A DNA stretch of 23,552 nt, taken from Euprymna scolopes. Its lineage: Eukaryota; Mollusca; Cephalopoda; Sepiida; Sepiolidae. Where the stretch lies: assembly GCA_024364805.1 (NCBI GenBank), contig CM044513.1, forward strand, positions 25,237,259 through 25,260,810. Direction: 5' to 3'. The notes below the pieces were generated by a model. The model was not told where the DNA came from, ran no database searches, and saw only the letters and a program-made list of their open reading frames with translations. Made by a program: the position numbers and the translations under genes. Position 1 is the first letter of the stretch, and the number at the start of each line of letters is the position of its first letter. This document shows positions 9,799 through 19,849 of this stretch, piece after piece.

Positions 9799-10173
9799 GA
9801 CTCAAAGGCTGAAATAAAACCAGAAACATTTTCATTTTTATTATTTTTGCATCAATTTTTATTGGATTAAATTTACGACATTTGAGGCCGTCATATTGCT
9901 TTTAAAAATTGGCCTTTCTAACGTTTTACAGTTAAGCTTTTAAGGCCAAATTTGGTCTTTTTACGCTCTTTTTATGTTTAATTAAAACATGAATTCATAA
10001 AAGAACATAACAAGGTCAAATTTGGTCTTAAAAGGGCTAATCTAATAAACCTTAGAAAGGCTAAATTTTAAAACCAATATGGCGGCCTCGAATGTCGTAC
10101 ATTTAGTCTCATAAAAATTATGAAAAAATAATAAAATGCAATTTTTTTCTGATTTTATTACACCCCTTGGGTC
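9799..10173. mobile_element. 375-bp foldback MITE (near-complete palindrome)
   Basis: Both halves are inverted copies of each other from the ends almost to the centre. The left end is GACTCAAAGGCTGAAATAAA; the right end read on the other strand is GACCCAAGGGGTGTAATAAA. Matching continues through ACGACATTTGAGGCCGTCAT / ACGACATTCGAGGCCGCCAT and GGCCTTTCTAACGTTT / AGCCTTTCTAAGGTTT to a centre at about 9990. Inside each arm, AAGGCCAAATTTGGTCTT is itself a palindrome. There is no coding capacity. This is a non-autonomous foldback element. Flanks CATTATTA and GATTAATT allow a short TA or TTA target duplication, but it is not decisive. The superfamily is undetermined. Confidence 0.85.
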
Positions 10174-10379
10174 GATTAATTTGTTCAATATAAAAATAAA
10201 TAGTTTTTTAAATGTTTGTGTCTGTCAAATAATTTCCGCCGCTAAAGTACACAGTTACCTAAAATACATTTCCTTCAAATAGACTTAATGTCAATATATT
10301 TATTTTTGTATACTTCTATTTTCCGGACTCATTATCGACACTGTGCTTACATTAACTTTGTTTTTTTAAGTAAATTTTT

Positions 10380-10825
10380 ACCTTAGCTCCACCTCAACAA
10401 TTTCCTTTAAAATGGCGAGTTTTCTAGGTTTTCGACTATGCTGAATCAGACTATCTCTTTTAACTTTGGCGGAGATAAGTAGTTTTCGAGATATAATGAT
10501 ATGCATTATGCTCCGTACCGCAGTGCCGCCAGATTTGTACGCATACGCGATTAAAAAAGCTACTTCTTTCCGAACGACACTGCCACCACAATTTTTTTTG
10601 GAGGGCGGGGGGTAAAGTCCTTGCGGATGCGTATGCTGGCAACGAATATCAAGGTTAAATTTGGAGCAAATACTTTGACAACCATAAATGGGGTGTCTAT
10701 TCTGAAAGCCGTTCTTAACATTAGGTCGTTGGGTATTGGCCACTAACAAAGAACTGTAGTTTATTTTTTTTTACGAGTGGAGATAGCTTCCAGCGGGCAA
10801 CGCCGGTTTACGAGTCCTACTATTA
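10380..10825 (+). repeat. Interspersed repeat ending in GGGCAACGCCGG
   Basis: A moderately GC-rich block ends with CAGCGGGCAACGCCGGTTTA then CGAGTCCTAC, in the same orientation as the tail at 8750. It includes a G/C homopolymer patch (GGAGGGCGGGGGG at about 10601). The minus strand is open for 123 codons (10378-10749), but the peptide has no motif and this openness probably reflects composition. I read it as a decayed non-autonomous repeat. Its left boundary is uncertain. Confidence 0.4.
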
Positions 10826-10989
10826 TAAAAGATTGGATTCGTAAAAAAGATGAAATCGGTTAAATTCTAGTCATTCATTCAACGTTTGCATCCGTTCAGC
10901 AAGGTAGCCGTCTCATCTCTTTTCCGGGGTATTGATCGCGCCCGACCTCATTATCCCCACCCGCAGTCGCCCTCTACTGACCTGTTCGA

Positions 10990-11095
10990 CATAGTGAATG
11001 GTCTTATTATTTGGGTCAGTGATTTGGACGCTTACCGTGAATGACCAACAGAACCTGGCTCTCACCAAGTTTGCGATCGAATCCCGCATGGGCCA
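10990..11095 (+). repeat. Weak tRNA-like / SINE-like segment
   Basis: GGTCAGTGATTTGGACGC followed some 50 bases later by GCGATCGAATCCCGCATG resembles the layout of an A box and a B box (GWTCRANNC) in tRNA-derived SINEs. The block is more GC-rich than its flanks. The acceptor stem does not pair and no A-rich tail is obvious, so this is tentative. Confidence 0.25.
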
Positions 11096-11099
11096 ACCG

Positions 11100-11965
11100 A
11101 TTAGAAATCTTAACCCACGTATATGTTGTAAATCAACGAAACCATTTTACGCGCGCTTTCTTACCGGATATTTTCCTCTGCTTGGTTTTACTTCCCTATT
11201 ATTTATTCTACATTGATCATTCTTCGTAAAGGGATGCGAAAGGTTAAGTAAGATATGCTCTCCACTTTTGATATTTCTCATTCAATAATCTCCCTTAGTG
11301 CGCACAGAAATTGAACATTTATTTCTGGTCTATTTTTGTTGCGTTCTTTTGCTAAAATAGCTTCTTTTTATTTATTTTTTTGAGATTTCTCCACTTGTTG
11401 GTTCATCTAAATAAGGATCGCTTAACTTTTTCAATTAACCTCTTCGTCTCTCATCTTTTTTTCACGCTATCATTTTAATCCTGCATCTCTCATTCCGTAC
11501 TCTGCCTCAAGTAGCAGATAAGAAGACTTTTCTTTTGCACTAAAACGCAATTGCTAATAAATCCCGAGTCAATTAAGGCTCGAATGTCTGTAACTCTTTA
11601 GCAACCGAAGCCATTAATGCGGTAACAAATGGCATAATGCATTTGTTCAGGAAATTATTTATCTCAGAGGCAAATAATATAAGAAAAAGAAAATACTACT
11701 TTTCAATTAAATCCCTGAGTAAAAAAAAACAAGACTAAAACGCAATCGAATATAAGGCGTTCGTGTGTCTGATTGGCAGTTATAAACTCGGAAACTACCG
11801 GTGGATTGCATCCAAACTTGGCATGCAGATAACCCATTTAACAGATCAATTGTGAAACACAAAAGTGCAAAACGGTCAAAGAAAATCGTTTCGGAAAGTT
11901 TCATAAAAACACAGAACGCAATTTTATAATAAACTTGGAAAGAACCTCACGTGGATTTAATAAAA

Positions 11966-11968
<3 letters not shown>
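11100..11968. other. AT-rich stretch, no gene recognised
   Basis: No coding or RNA signal that I trust. A small hairpin (AACAAATG...CATTTGTT) lies at about 11623-11647. Confidence 0.45.

Positions 11969-12016
<48 letters not shown>
11969..12016. repeat. (CA)n microsatellite
   Basis: About 24 uninterrupted CA dinucleotides, just upstream of the Tc1-like element. Confidence 0.97.
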
Positions 12017-12020
<4 letters not shown>

Positions 12021-12071
12021 TATTTATATATCCAACTGTTCACTCGTTGACTTAAAATGTTGTTTTATGTA

Positions 12072-12945
12072 TATATAACGGCCACAGATATGGGACAGTT
12101 TAGTTTTGTTTCTTTTTCAATTTCTCCACAATATTCGGGGGATTACAACTAAACTTAGACACATTTAACATATCTCTAATATTAATACACTGTATTAATT
12201 ACACTTCATTATAGAGGATAAAAAAGTTATAAGCATTTCAATTTTTTAATCAAAATGGGCAAAACTATAGGACAAAAGAAAGAAAATAATTTATTGTGGA
12301 CTATGTAGTCAGTTTTTCCATTTTCTAAATTTGAAAAAGACGAATAAGTCGATTACGTCACTTTGTAGTCATTGCAGCCTGTTCCACCATCATTATGAAA
12401 CCTAAAATTGATGCTTCCGGCAAAAAATTAATTATTAAACTTCCTGGGTAAAACCATTCAATAAGGAAGATAGCTGATGACTTGAAGCTGTCGAAAAGTG
12501 CCGTTGGGAGAGGTATAAAGGATTTCGAGAATATTGGTAAAATTCTACCACCGAAAAAAAATGGAATATCTCGAATAACTTCTCCTAGATAAGATTAAGA
12601 AGATGGAACTGAACGATAGGTTTCAGACATCTGCCAGCATTATTAGAAAATAAAGGTTTGTTCACTAGATGTTAAATGTATGTCCACCAATTTTGGTATT
12701 ATGATGTCTCAATGTTATTATTTTTAAATTTATTTTCTTTGTCCCACGGTTTTGGCTACTCTAATTAAAAAAAATTGAAATGGTCATAACTTTTTCTATC
12801 CTGTATAATAAAGTGTAATTAATACAGTGTATCAACATAAGATATATGTTAAATGTGTGTAAGTTTAGTTGTAAACCCCCCCCCTCAAATGTTCTGGAGA
12901 AATTGAAAAAAACTAAACTGTCCCAGATTTTTGGCTGCTAGTGTA
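12072..12945 (+). mobile_element. Internally deleted Tc1-like transposon with IR/DR ends
   Basis: The element is bounded by inverted repeats of about 215 bp (12072-12290 and 12725-12945), ending TACACTAGCAGCC on the right-hand side when read inward. Each arm has an outer and an inner direct repeat. On the right these are GCAGCCAAAAATCTGGGACA (12919-12938, minus) and GTAGCCAAAACCGTGGGACA (12740-12759, minus). On the left they are GGCCACAGATATGGGACA (12080) and GGGCAAAACTATAGGACA (12257). Spacing between outer and inner repeats is about 178 bp on both sides. This is the IR/DR layout of Sleeping Beauty-type Tc1 elements. Only the N-terminal transposase region remains inside, so the copy is non-autonomous. 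Confidence 0.88.
12395..12654 (+). pseudogene. Tc1 transposase N-terminal remnant
   Basis: An ATG at 12395 starts MKPKIDASGKKLIIKLPG, meets a stop, then continues in frame with HSIRKIADDLKLSKSAVGR. This is the first helix-turn-helix of a Tc1-type DNA-binding domain (pattern SxRxIAxxLxxSxxxVxR). After PPKKNGISRITSPR the reading moves by one frame to LDKIKKMELNDRFQTSASII, which corresponds to the second DNA-binding half (DRFxTSAxI). The coding region then ends. The whole DDE catalytic domain is deleted, leaving about 85 residues out of a usual ~340. One in-frame stop and one frameshift lie inside what is left. Confidence 0.75.
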
Positions 12946-13069
12946 TTTTATTTGAGTGTGGTTAAATTTGTGCTCATTTTTGCATTACATCTAATCTCTA
13001 TTAATCTTTTACTCTGTCTGGAATGGATAATAATACTTAATTCACTGCACCTTATGATAATAAATGTTT

Positions 13070-13155
13070 ACACAAAATTTCAGATAGATTGTTCCAATAG
13101 TGTCCGATAAAAAGTTGAGCGGACAGATAAACAGATTAAGAGGAATATAATATAG
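13070..13155 (+). repeat. RTE-like LINE/SINE 3' tail remnant
   Basis: CAAAATTTCAGATAGATTG, then CCAATAGTGTCCGATAAAAA, then GCGGACAGATAAACAGATTA and AATATAATATAGAT follow the conserved 3' region of many RTE-type LINEs and their SINEs (TTTCA..GAT.GGTTCAGTAGTTT..., ACAGACAGAC, AATATAGAT). I see no upstream reverse transcriptase. The stretch from here to 13670 is otherwise plain AT-rich DNA. Confidence 0.45.
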
Positions 13156-13683
13156 ATATTAGTGATGCGATGATTACAACCTCTGTTTTCTATTCTGTTA
13201 TAAATTTCTGATTAAATTATCGATTGCAAATGTAAAAATATCGGCGTGGCCATATATTACATGTACAATGTTTTCCTTGATTGAAAATTGTGAAATAATA
13301 AGTTTTGTTTCATTAAAAACGTAGGCGATATCCATTTAGTTCGTTGTTATCAAAATACTATTTAAACTTCTCCATTAAAAATTGAAAGTCGAAGATTGAC
13401 ATGTAAAATAAGAAAATAATTTTAGGACGAAAATCTTGATAAACTCATTTCGATTTATTTATTGTGTTATATTTTAAATAGATAGTTTTACAGTAATACC
13501 ATTTTAAACTCTTCATTTATTGACAATTTAATTCCAAAGAAAATAAGCATTAGGTTTAAAGTTGAAAAATGTTAAAACATTTACGGTAAATGGTAATAAG
13601 ATCAGAGTTCACCAGGGGATAAAAACGCATTCAATTTTTTTTTAATCCAAAACAATTTGTTGATATTCATTTCCACAGGCATA

Positions 13684-13731
13684 AGTAAATGTTTATCAGT
13701 AAATGTTTATCAGTAAATATTTATCAGTAAT
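13684..13731. repeat. 14-bp tandem repeat
   Basis: Three to four copies of AGTAAATGTTTATC. Confidence 0.9.
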
Positions 13732-13799
13732 TTCTTTTTCTCCACCAAAATGTTATTAAACATTTTTTACATTGTAAACATCGTAAACATCTTAACTTG

Positions 13800-14275
13800 T
13801 GTAAACATTATAACTGTCTAAATATTATAATTTTGTAATATTATAATTTTGAAAATATTATAATTTTGTAAACATATAATTTGGTGAATATTATAATTTT
13901 GTAATATTATAATGTAAAAAATATTATAATTTTGTAATATTATAATTTTTTAATTTTCCCCTGTAATATTATAATTTTGAAAATGTTATAATTTTGTAAA
14001 CATTATAATTTTATAAATATTATAATTTTGTAATATTATAATTTTGAAAATATTATAATTTTGTAAACACTATAATTTTGTAAATATTATAATTTTGTAA
14101 ATATTATAATTTTGTAAATATTATAATTTTGTAATATTATAATTTAGTGATATTATAATTTTGTAAATATTATAATTGTGTGAATATTATAATGTTGTAA
14201 ACATTATAGTTTTGTATATATTATAATTGTGTGAATATTATAATTTTGTAAATATTATAATTTTGTTAATATTGT
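13800..14275. repeat. 17-bp AT-only minisatellite
   Basis: About 27 units close to GTAAATATTATAATTTT, with length variants of 15-18 bp (GTAATATTATAATTTT, GTAAACATTATAATTTT, GTGAATATTATAATTTT). One copy is broken by TTAATTTTCCCCTGT near 13950. The repeated ATTATAAT core is self-complementary. It is non-coding. Confidence 0.93.
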
Positions 14276-14279
14276 AAAC

Positions 14280-15160
14280 AGTGTAAACACTTCATTCTTG
14301 TAAAATTAACGATGATTGTGTTCTTTAGTTTTCATCTTTAACGAATTCGCAATCATAATTGACCTATATTATTTGAGCTCTGCACTCAATGCTTCATCCT
14401 GCCAAAACAGAAAAATATGATGGTTCATTTTAGGTGAATATTTTAAGCAATAACACATTAAAACTTGGTAAAAATAATTAGAATATAAAACACTACCTTC
14501 GCATATAAAATTAACGTAGAGTGATCACCTTTTGGGACCTGTCAGCGATTTTGTGTGTTAAGCAATTTTGTGTGTATTAAATCATACTCAAACTATAAAA
14601 TACGTGATTGTTAAATAAAAAGTATGCCCTATTTTTCTTACTAACCCTAAGTCTGGGCCGTAATAAGAAAAATATAGGTGTGTGGTATATGACTTGTCGG
14701 TCGGACATAAGATTGGTTAACTGTCCTAAAAAGTTAGCATGTCCACAGAATAACGATCGTCTTACTGTAAATATATGGGCAACTAACCTCGACTCTAATT
14801 ATTAAACGTGCTATTATTCTCTCTGATCACACAGAAATGTTTAAAAAAGTAAAATATTATTTGTAGGGGTAAGGTGGTGGACAGACATGGCTGAGATAAT
14901 GGTGGCGTCCATCCATGTGACGTTTAGTAAATAGATGTGCAAACAAATTCAAGTATTTAGTTCCAATAAAAAAAATTGGAAAGTGCATTCCTTGCCTGCG
15001 GACCTGTGTCTTTAGATTGTAACTAAATATTTTGTAAAAATAATAAATCGCAGGAAAAAATAATAGAATTAGTTAAGGATCAGAAATAAGGCTCGCATTT
15101 TCATTTTAATGCCGAAGATCATCTAAAAGATTTACATATATGCGATTAATCCTCCCAATA

Positions 15161-15163
<3 letters not shown>
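14280..15163. other. AT-rich stretch, no gene recognised
   Basis: Contains an open frame at 14608-14805 whose peptide has no motif, and a less AT-rich patch at about 14870-14930. No feature could be assigned. Confidence 0.45.

Positions 15164-15230
<67 letters not shown>
15164..15230. repeat. (TA)n microsatellite
   Basis: About 33 TA repeats directly abut the left end of the mariner-type element. Because these elements insert at TA, this is a plausible landing site, but it hides the exact target duplication. Confidence 0.95.
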
Positions 15231-15233
<3 letters not shown>

Positions 15234-16550
15234 GGGCACGGCAATACTTTTCGGACACTTTAGTATTCGGCTTTCCGAGTGTAGTAGAGTCGCGAAATTT
15301 CTTCAATACAATAGCATAAAATGTAAAGACAATACCTGTAATAAAAATGGAAGAAAGTCGATTAAGTAAGGAAAAATGTTTAATTTTCATCATTTTTTAC
15401 AAAACACACGCGACATTATTTTTCGGACATCGTTGAAAGACTTTCTTCTCAAAAAATTTTATCAATCTCTCTCCATAATGATCAAACATATGCACAATAA
15501 CATCTTTACATGTTTCTAATAGTTATTTTTTGGTATCTAGTATGCGTTGACATAGTTGAGTCTTTTCGTTATTTCAAGTCCATCATAGACAAGTTGCGCA
15601 AGCATTTCCCTAACATCTTCTATTAAATTTAGATATAGGCTTTTTGCAGTTATTCGAAAGTCGTCATATTTACTTTAGCCATCAATTCTTTCATGAGTTT
15701 TGACACATGGATGCTGCAATTGTCTTGCTGTAGAACGAAATTATTCCCCATCTCTCTTCTTATCCTTGGTAGAGCTTTATCGTCCAGCAACTGTTTGTAG
15801 ATTTCGCTGTTCTGCCGTCCTTTTAGCCACTCAAACCATATATTTCCATTAGCAAGATCATACCCCAAAACATAACTCCTCCTCCTCCCATCTGTCGCTT
15901 GTTCAATCCAACAGGCTCACCCCTTATCGGCCAAGTACACCATCCATTGAGCCCATCACACTTGAAACGCTTCTTAAAGTCAACATGCTTTGTTATTCAC
16001 CTTTTAACACACTCCCGTCTTGCTCCTTTGTGTTTCATTGTTAGTTTAATTTTTTTTTCTTAGCCTTTGCTAACCAATCATATGCAGCGTTCTTTGTACT
16101 GTTCGAACGTTTGTATCCAATTCGCATTTCTCCTTCACTTTTCTTGCTGTAACTTTTTCTCCAGATGTCAAAAACCGTGTCACAGTCCTCTTCATTCTCC
16201 TTTCAGTCCTCTTTCCAGTTGATTTTTTCTATCCGCTCTTCTTTTTCCGCTCAGAGTTTGTCTTCAGCATGCATTCAACCGATGATTTCGACAGCTTACA
16301 AATCCATGGCGATTCTTCTGATACTGAGGCCATCTTCCCGCTTCCTCCGTGCCAAAGAACCGACTTCTTTTGAATGCATTTTACCTCATTAAACTTAATT
16401 GTTTTGCCAGTAGAATAGAACAGATAATTGATTCTAATGATAACAGCAAAGTGTGCAAGCAGAAAATCTGCATATAGCAACATATACATGAACATAGCTC
16501 TTAATAAAATAGGATTTTTTGTCATGTCCGAAAAATAGTGTGGTTCAAGT
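15231..16550 (-). mobile_element. Decayed Tc1/mariner element, ~1.3 kb
   Basis: The left end is CAGGGGCACGGCAATACTTT then TCGGACACTTTAG, directly after (TA)n. The right end, read inward, carries CCACACTATTTTTCGGACAT. A second copy of the motif, CATTATTTTTCGGACAT, lies at 15414-15430, about 171 bp in from the left outer copy, so at least the left arm has outer and inner direct repeats. The transposase lies on the minus strand between the ends. The size fits a full-length Tc1/mariner element with a badly decayed coding region. The right boundary is good to about 10 bp. Confidence 0.75.
15397..16392 (-). pseudogene. Tc1/mariner transposase pseudogene
   Basis: On the minus strand the parts occur in family order but in several frames. 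A helix-turn-helix segment lies near 16380-16300 (ARRKREDGLSIRRIAMDL, then LSKSSVECML). A basic linker and second DNA-binding segment follow (TVTRFLTSGEKVTARKV, TNVRTVQRTLHMIG). A KRFKCDG segment stands where the first catalytic Asp is expected; that Asp appears lost. Next come GEPVGLNKRQMGGGGV and LANGNIWFEWLKG, then FVLQQDNCSIHVS with the second catalytic Asp at about 15724. The C-terminal piece CKDVIVHMFDHYGERLIKF ends at a stop near 15397. The conserved WPxxSPDLNPIE block with the third acidic residue is not readable. At least four frameshifts or stops make it inactive. Confidence 0.8.
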
Positions 16551-16599
16551 TTTTGCAAAAATCACAAAAAAACTAAAATTATCAAAGCCAAACTAAAAA

Positions 16600-16925
16600 A
16601 CGATTACACTGGTAGTGGATTTTCACTCCTCAACTACGTACTTACAATCTCAAAAAGTCTTGGCACTAGTAACCACCTTGTGGTAGAGTGAATCGGGGTA
16701 ATTCCACCCCCAATTTTACAAAAATGGCTGCCAAAGACAAAATAATAGTTTTTACTAAAAGCAAACGTAACACACACACATATATAGGTAAAAACAGTTT
16801 ATTATGTAAAAAAATTGAACTCATGTAAAAGGGTCAGTAAAAAAAAAGATGTTTTAAATCAATTTCAATATTTACGAAAAAAGGGGCAATTCCCCCCCCC
16901 CATCTTCCTTCCATTCCCTTTGCCT
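16600..16925. other. Spacer between the mariner element and the LINE
   Basis: It holds two similar G/C-run motifs, GGGGTAATTCCACCCCC (about 16695) and GGGGCAATTCCCCCCCCC (about 16884), about 190 bp apart in the same orientation. It also has a short (CA)(TA) tract at about 16771-16786. On the minus strand a perfect donor-like GTAAGTACG lies at about 16636-16644 after a short open frame, but nothing else supports an exon. Confidence 0.35.
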
Positions 16926-17099
16926 CCTTTGAGCATGAAAAGTGTAAGCAATAATATAACTGATCTACAGTGTCTTTTCAAAGGCACCTAGCATGAACAA
17001 AGTCAGCTCTATACCCACACAAGGTAGCCTAGCCTATTGTTTGACTGAAAAGTTTTTGAAGAGATTTCTTGACCGGGTTGACGGAGTTTGTTCATCATT

Positions 17100-19260
17100 G
17101 TCGTCATCATCACCATGGGCTGACTGGTTTGACCAGCCCTCATCACTGTCTCTGATTTATGAATCGTAGTAATAGTTAGTAGAAATTTGGTGAATTGGAT
17201 TACTAAAGAGGACAACTCATCAAGAACGTTCACGACTTGAAGACTGTAGTCAGCTGGAAAACAAGTAGGCAGAAGAGTTCCACGGACGGTTCTAAGTACG
17301 AAGCTTTTTTTCGTGGAATCTACGTTAAGGTTTGGCATAGATAAAGAGTGGGGGAAATTATTGATAGTGGTTTCCGCTAAACAAGTGTTTTTGTAAAAGT
17401 TTGGTTAGGAGGAAAACTAGATTAAAGCGCAGATAGGCACTTGCGATGAAAATAACGATAAAGCAGAGACAGGTTCGAGACGTCTCTTCTGTGGGGAAGA
17501 TGTTGCAGGGAAGAAAAGCTACGAAGTCTACTTTGAATTCTTTCAGGGTAGGATAAGCTGCTTCTCAAAGCTCATACTCAGATGTGGCAACAGTGCTCTA
17601 TTCTTAGACGTACTTGGCTTGGAGGTAGAGAATTGCATCAGCAGTGAAATATCTACTGGAATGGAAGAATCATCCCATCATTTTATCAGCGACCTTGGCA
17701 ACTGGTGTAATGTATATGTTCCATTTCAGATCAGTAGTAAAGGTCAGACCCAGAAGCTTGTCCAAACATAGAGGCTCCTCAAGACGAGGGCCATTCATTT
17801 CGCCTGATGCCAGACGGGTTGATGATGTGGAAGGAAGTTAAAATCTATCCTTTAAAAATAGAAGATTGGTTTTTAATGCATTAAAATTAACCAGCCACCC
17901 CTTTCTCCATTGTACCACATGCTCAAGATCAGAGGAGAGAGAATCAGAGAGAACTTGGTCACTCACAGCTTTGAAGCGTTGCCACAGATGGTAGTGTCAT
18001 CAGCAAAAATTGTTGGATAATTAACATTATTGTTGGATAATAAAAATCAATTAGTTATTATCTATTTATCTATCTATTCAATGATATTCTTACAATAGTT
18101 TATATTAGGAGTTATTTATTGCTTATAGGATTAAGTGTAGCAATGGATTTTAGCTGGAGATGTTTATATAAATTAGTTAGGTTAAATATAAACAAAATAA
18201 CCTTGGGCAGGCAGACGTGGAAAGGTCACACATAAGGGATACGTGTGCTTTTGAATGATGACGTAGCGGAATTGAGATCAGAGGTCGGGAAGTTTAGAGT
18301 CATGAATTGGAGTTTGATCACCAGAGTGAACAGACGACAGAGTTGGAGTCTAGTCACGAGGGTGGACAGTCGGTCAGGAAGCGGGCTGGAAGAATAACCA
18401 TGTAGACGAAATGCAGACCCTGTGAAACCATTTGAGACAACTGAAAAAAAAATTATATTATAAAAATTAAAGTGCTGTTCATATGAGACGTTTTATAATA
18501 TCAAATCCACCTGACCATATAACAACATGTTTACGAATGATCTTAGGATGTGATTTAGATTATTGATATAGATCTGGAAAAGAGTTAAGCCCAGCATGGA
18601 ACCCTGAGGGGCTTCAGCATTAATATTGTGAGCTTCAGATTCATGCCTATCAACCATTATCTTTATGAATCTATCAAAGAGAAATGATTTAATAATTGAG
18701 AAGCTATTTTCAACTATATCATAGCTGGAGATTTTATGGCGTAAAACTTTATGCCACATTCTATTAAAGGCCTTTGATAAATCAAGAGCAATTACCCTAT
18801 AAAGAAACCTCGTCGAGATATTTGTTAATCCTATGAGATATAACTGTTAGTACATCTGCCTTAGATCTAGCAGAACGGAAACCATAGTACATGTCACAAA
18901 GAAGGTTATTGTTGACTACTTCTTTATTTCACGCCGATTCTAGCAATATAATGACGCAAAGGAGACCTATTAGTGTGTACTAAGAGGGAGATTGCCCATC
19001 ACCTGACTTTTTAAATACACTGCATACTGATTAGGTTTTCCATGGTGTTGGGAAGCAATTCTCCTTAATACAATGCTTAAATAGCTTTGTAAGTATAGGA
19101 GCTAGTTCTGGTAGAAGCTTCTTCAATACAATAATTTGAATGTTGTCAAGGCCAGTTGCTTTACTGGAATCAAGGTTTTTGATTAGCTTGGCACAGAGAC
19201 TTGTGTGCCGCATAACGTGTTTTCAGGTACAGGGGGAAATACGTAGTGTCGACAGACTTG
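17100..19260 (-). pseudogene. LINE reverse transcriptase pseudogene (with insertion)
   Basis: RT motifs lie in order on the minus strand. The N-terminal fingers segment IKNLDSSKATGLDNIQI is at about 19190-19135. The SNYRPISLL-like block survives as YTLIGLLCVI (about 18975). Motif A is VIALDLSKAFNRMW (about 18795-18755), with a frameshift just before it. Motif B is APQGSMLGLTLFQIYINNL (about 18620-18560). Motif C is FADD at 17996-18007. The thumb and C-terminus continue through KGWLVNFNALKTN, LGLTFTTDLKWN and LPHRRDVSNLSLLYRYFH, across further frame changes. Motif B and motif C, normally about 15 residues apart, are separated by the ~514-bp insert at 18011-18524. Confidence 0.82.
18011..18524. 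mobile_element. Putative solo LTR (~514 bp) inside the LINE
   Basis: The insert begins TGTTGGATAA and ends ATAACA, so its ends are the TGTT...AACA pair typical of retroviral-type LTRs. It is flanked by AAAT on the left and ACAT on the right, compatible with a 4-bp target duplication that has one change. It sits between RT motifs B and C of the host LINE. No gag or pol sequence is present, so it looks like a solo LTR. A TATA-like TTTATATAAATTAG at about 18165 would suit plus orientation. TGTTGGATAA is repeated at 18031. A non-LTR explanation remains possible. Family undetermined; it is younger than the LINE. Confidence 0.48.
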
Positions 19261-19849
19261 ATCGCATAGGCAAAGTTTTGGCAAAGATGCTGACGAGATT
19301 ACTTCAGATGCATTGATGACGGTTCTGTTCAGGACCCTGGTGGGAACCAAGCCGCTGCTCAGTAATTTTGGACTTGGACTGAGAATACAACTCTCTGACT
19401 TCTTTATTACTCTTTTACAGTGGTTGCTGTTAGTCCTGAAGGTGACTTTAGTCTCAGTACATCTATTACGTTGGAAGCAATGAAAAAATGATTTCTATAC
19501 GCAATGGCAGCAGCACATTCTGAAGAATACTATGGCTGGCTATTAGGTTTTTGCGGAATTTTTTAAGCGGTCTATGCCTACAATTAATTCCGTCAGGTCT
19601 GATTTCGAGGATACGTTCTTTTTAAACATGGTACGCAGGGGTAGATCTGATATAAAAATACAGACGCTATCCTAGTCAGCCATAGAGTATCGATATACTG
19701 TACGATAGAGAGGTACGTCTAAAGACATGTTTTTATCTTAACTGAGACAATCTAGTAGTCGGAAGATCGCAGTGGAGACAAAACGGGGGATGAACATAGC
19801 CCAGGGCAAGCTGTGAGAAAAAAAAAGTCTGGGAGACTTTCATACTGAA

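Noticed and set aside
10378-10749. 123-codon open frame on the minus strand
   Set aside because: It is the longest in the window but lies in a repeat ending in GGCAACGCCGG. The peptide shows no domain, and the ATG has no supporting context. Openness seems due to composition.
15106-15393. 95-codon frame with an IYIYIY stretch
   Set aside because: It runs from the inverted repeat of the mariner element into the (TA)n microsatellite, so it is not a gene.
16229-16558. 109-codon minus-strand frame as an independent gene
   Set aside because: Its C-terminal part is a frame fragment of the mariner transposase and its N-terminal part translates the inverted repeat.
16600-16720. Minus-strand exon ending at a GTAAGTACG donor (about 16644)
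   Set aside because: Only about 20 codons are open, no acceptor is evident, and the site lies in repeat-like sequence between two elements.
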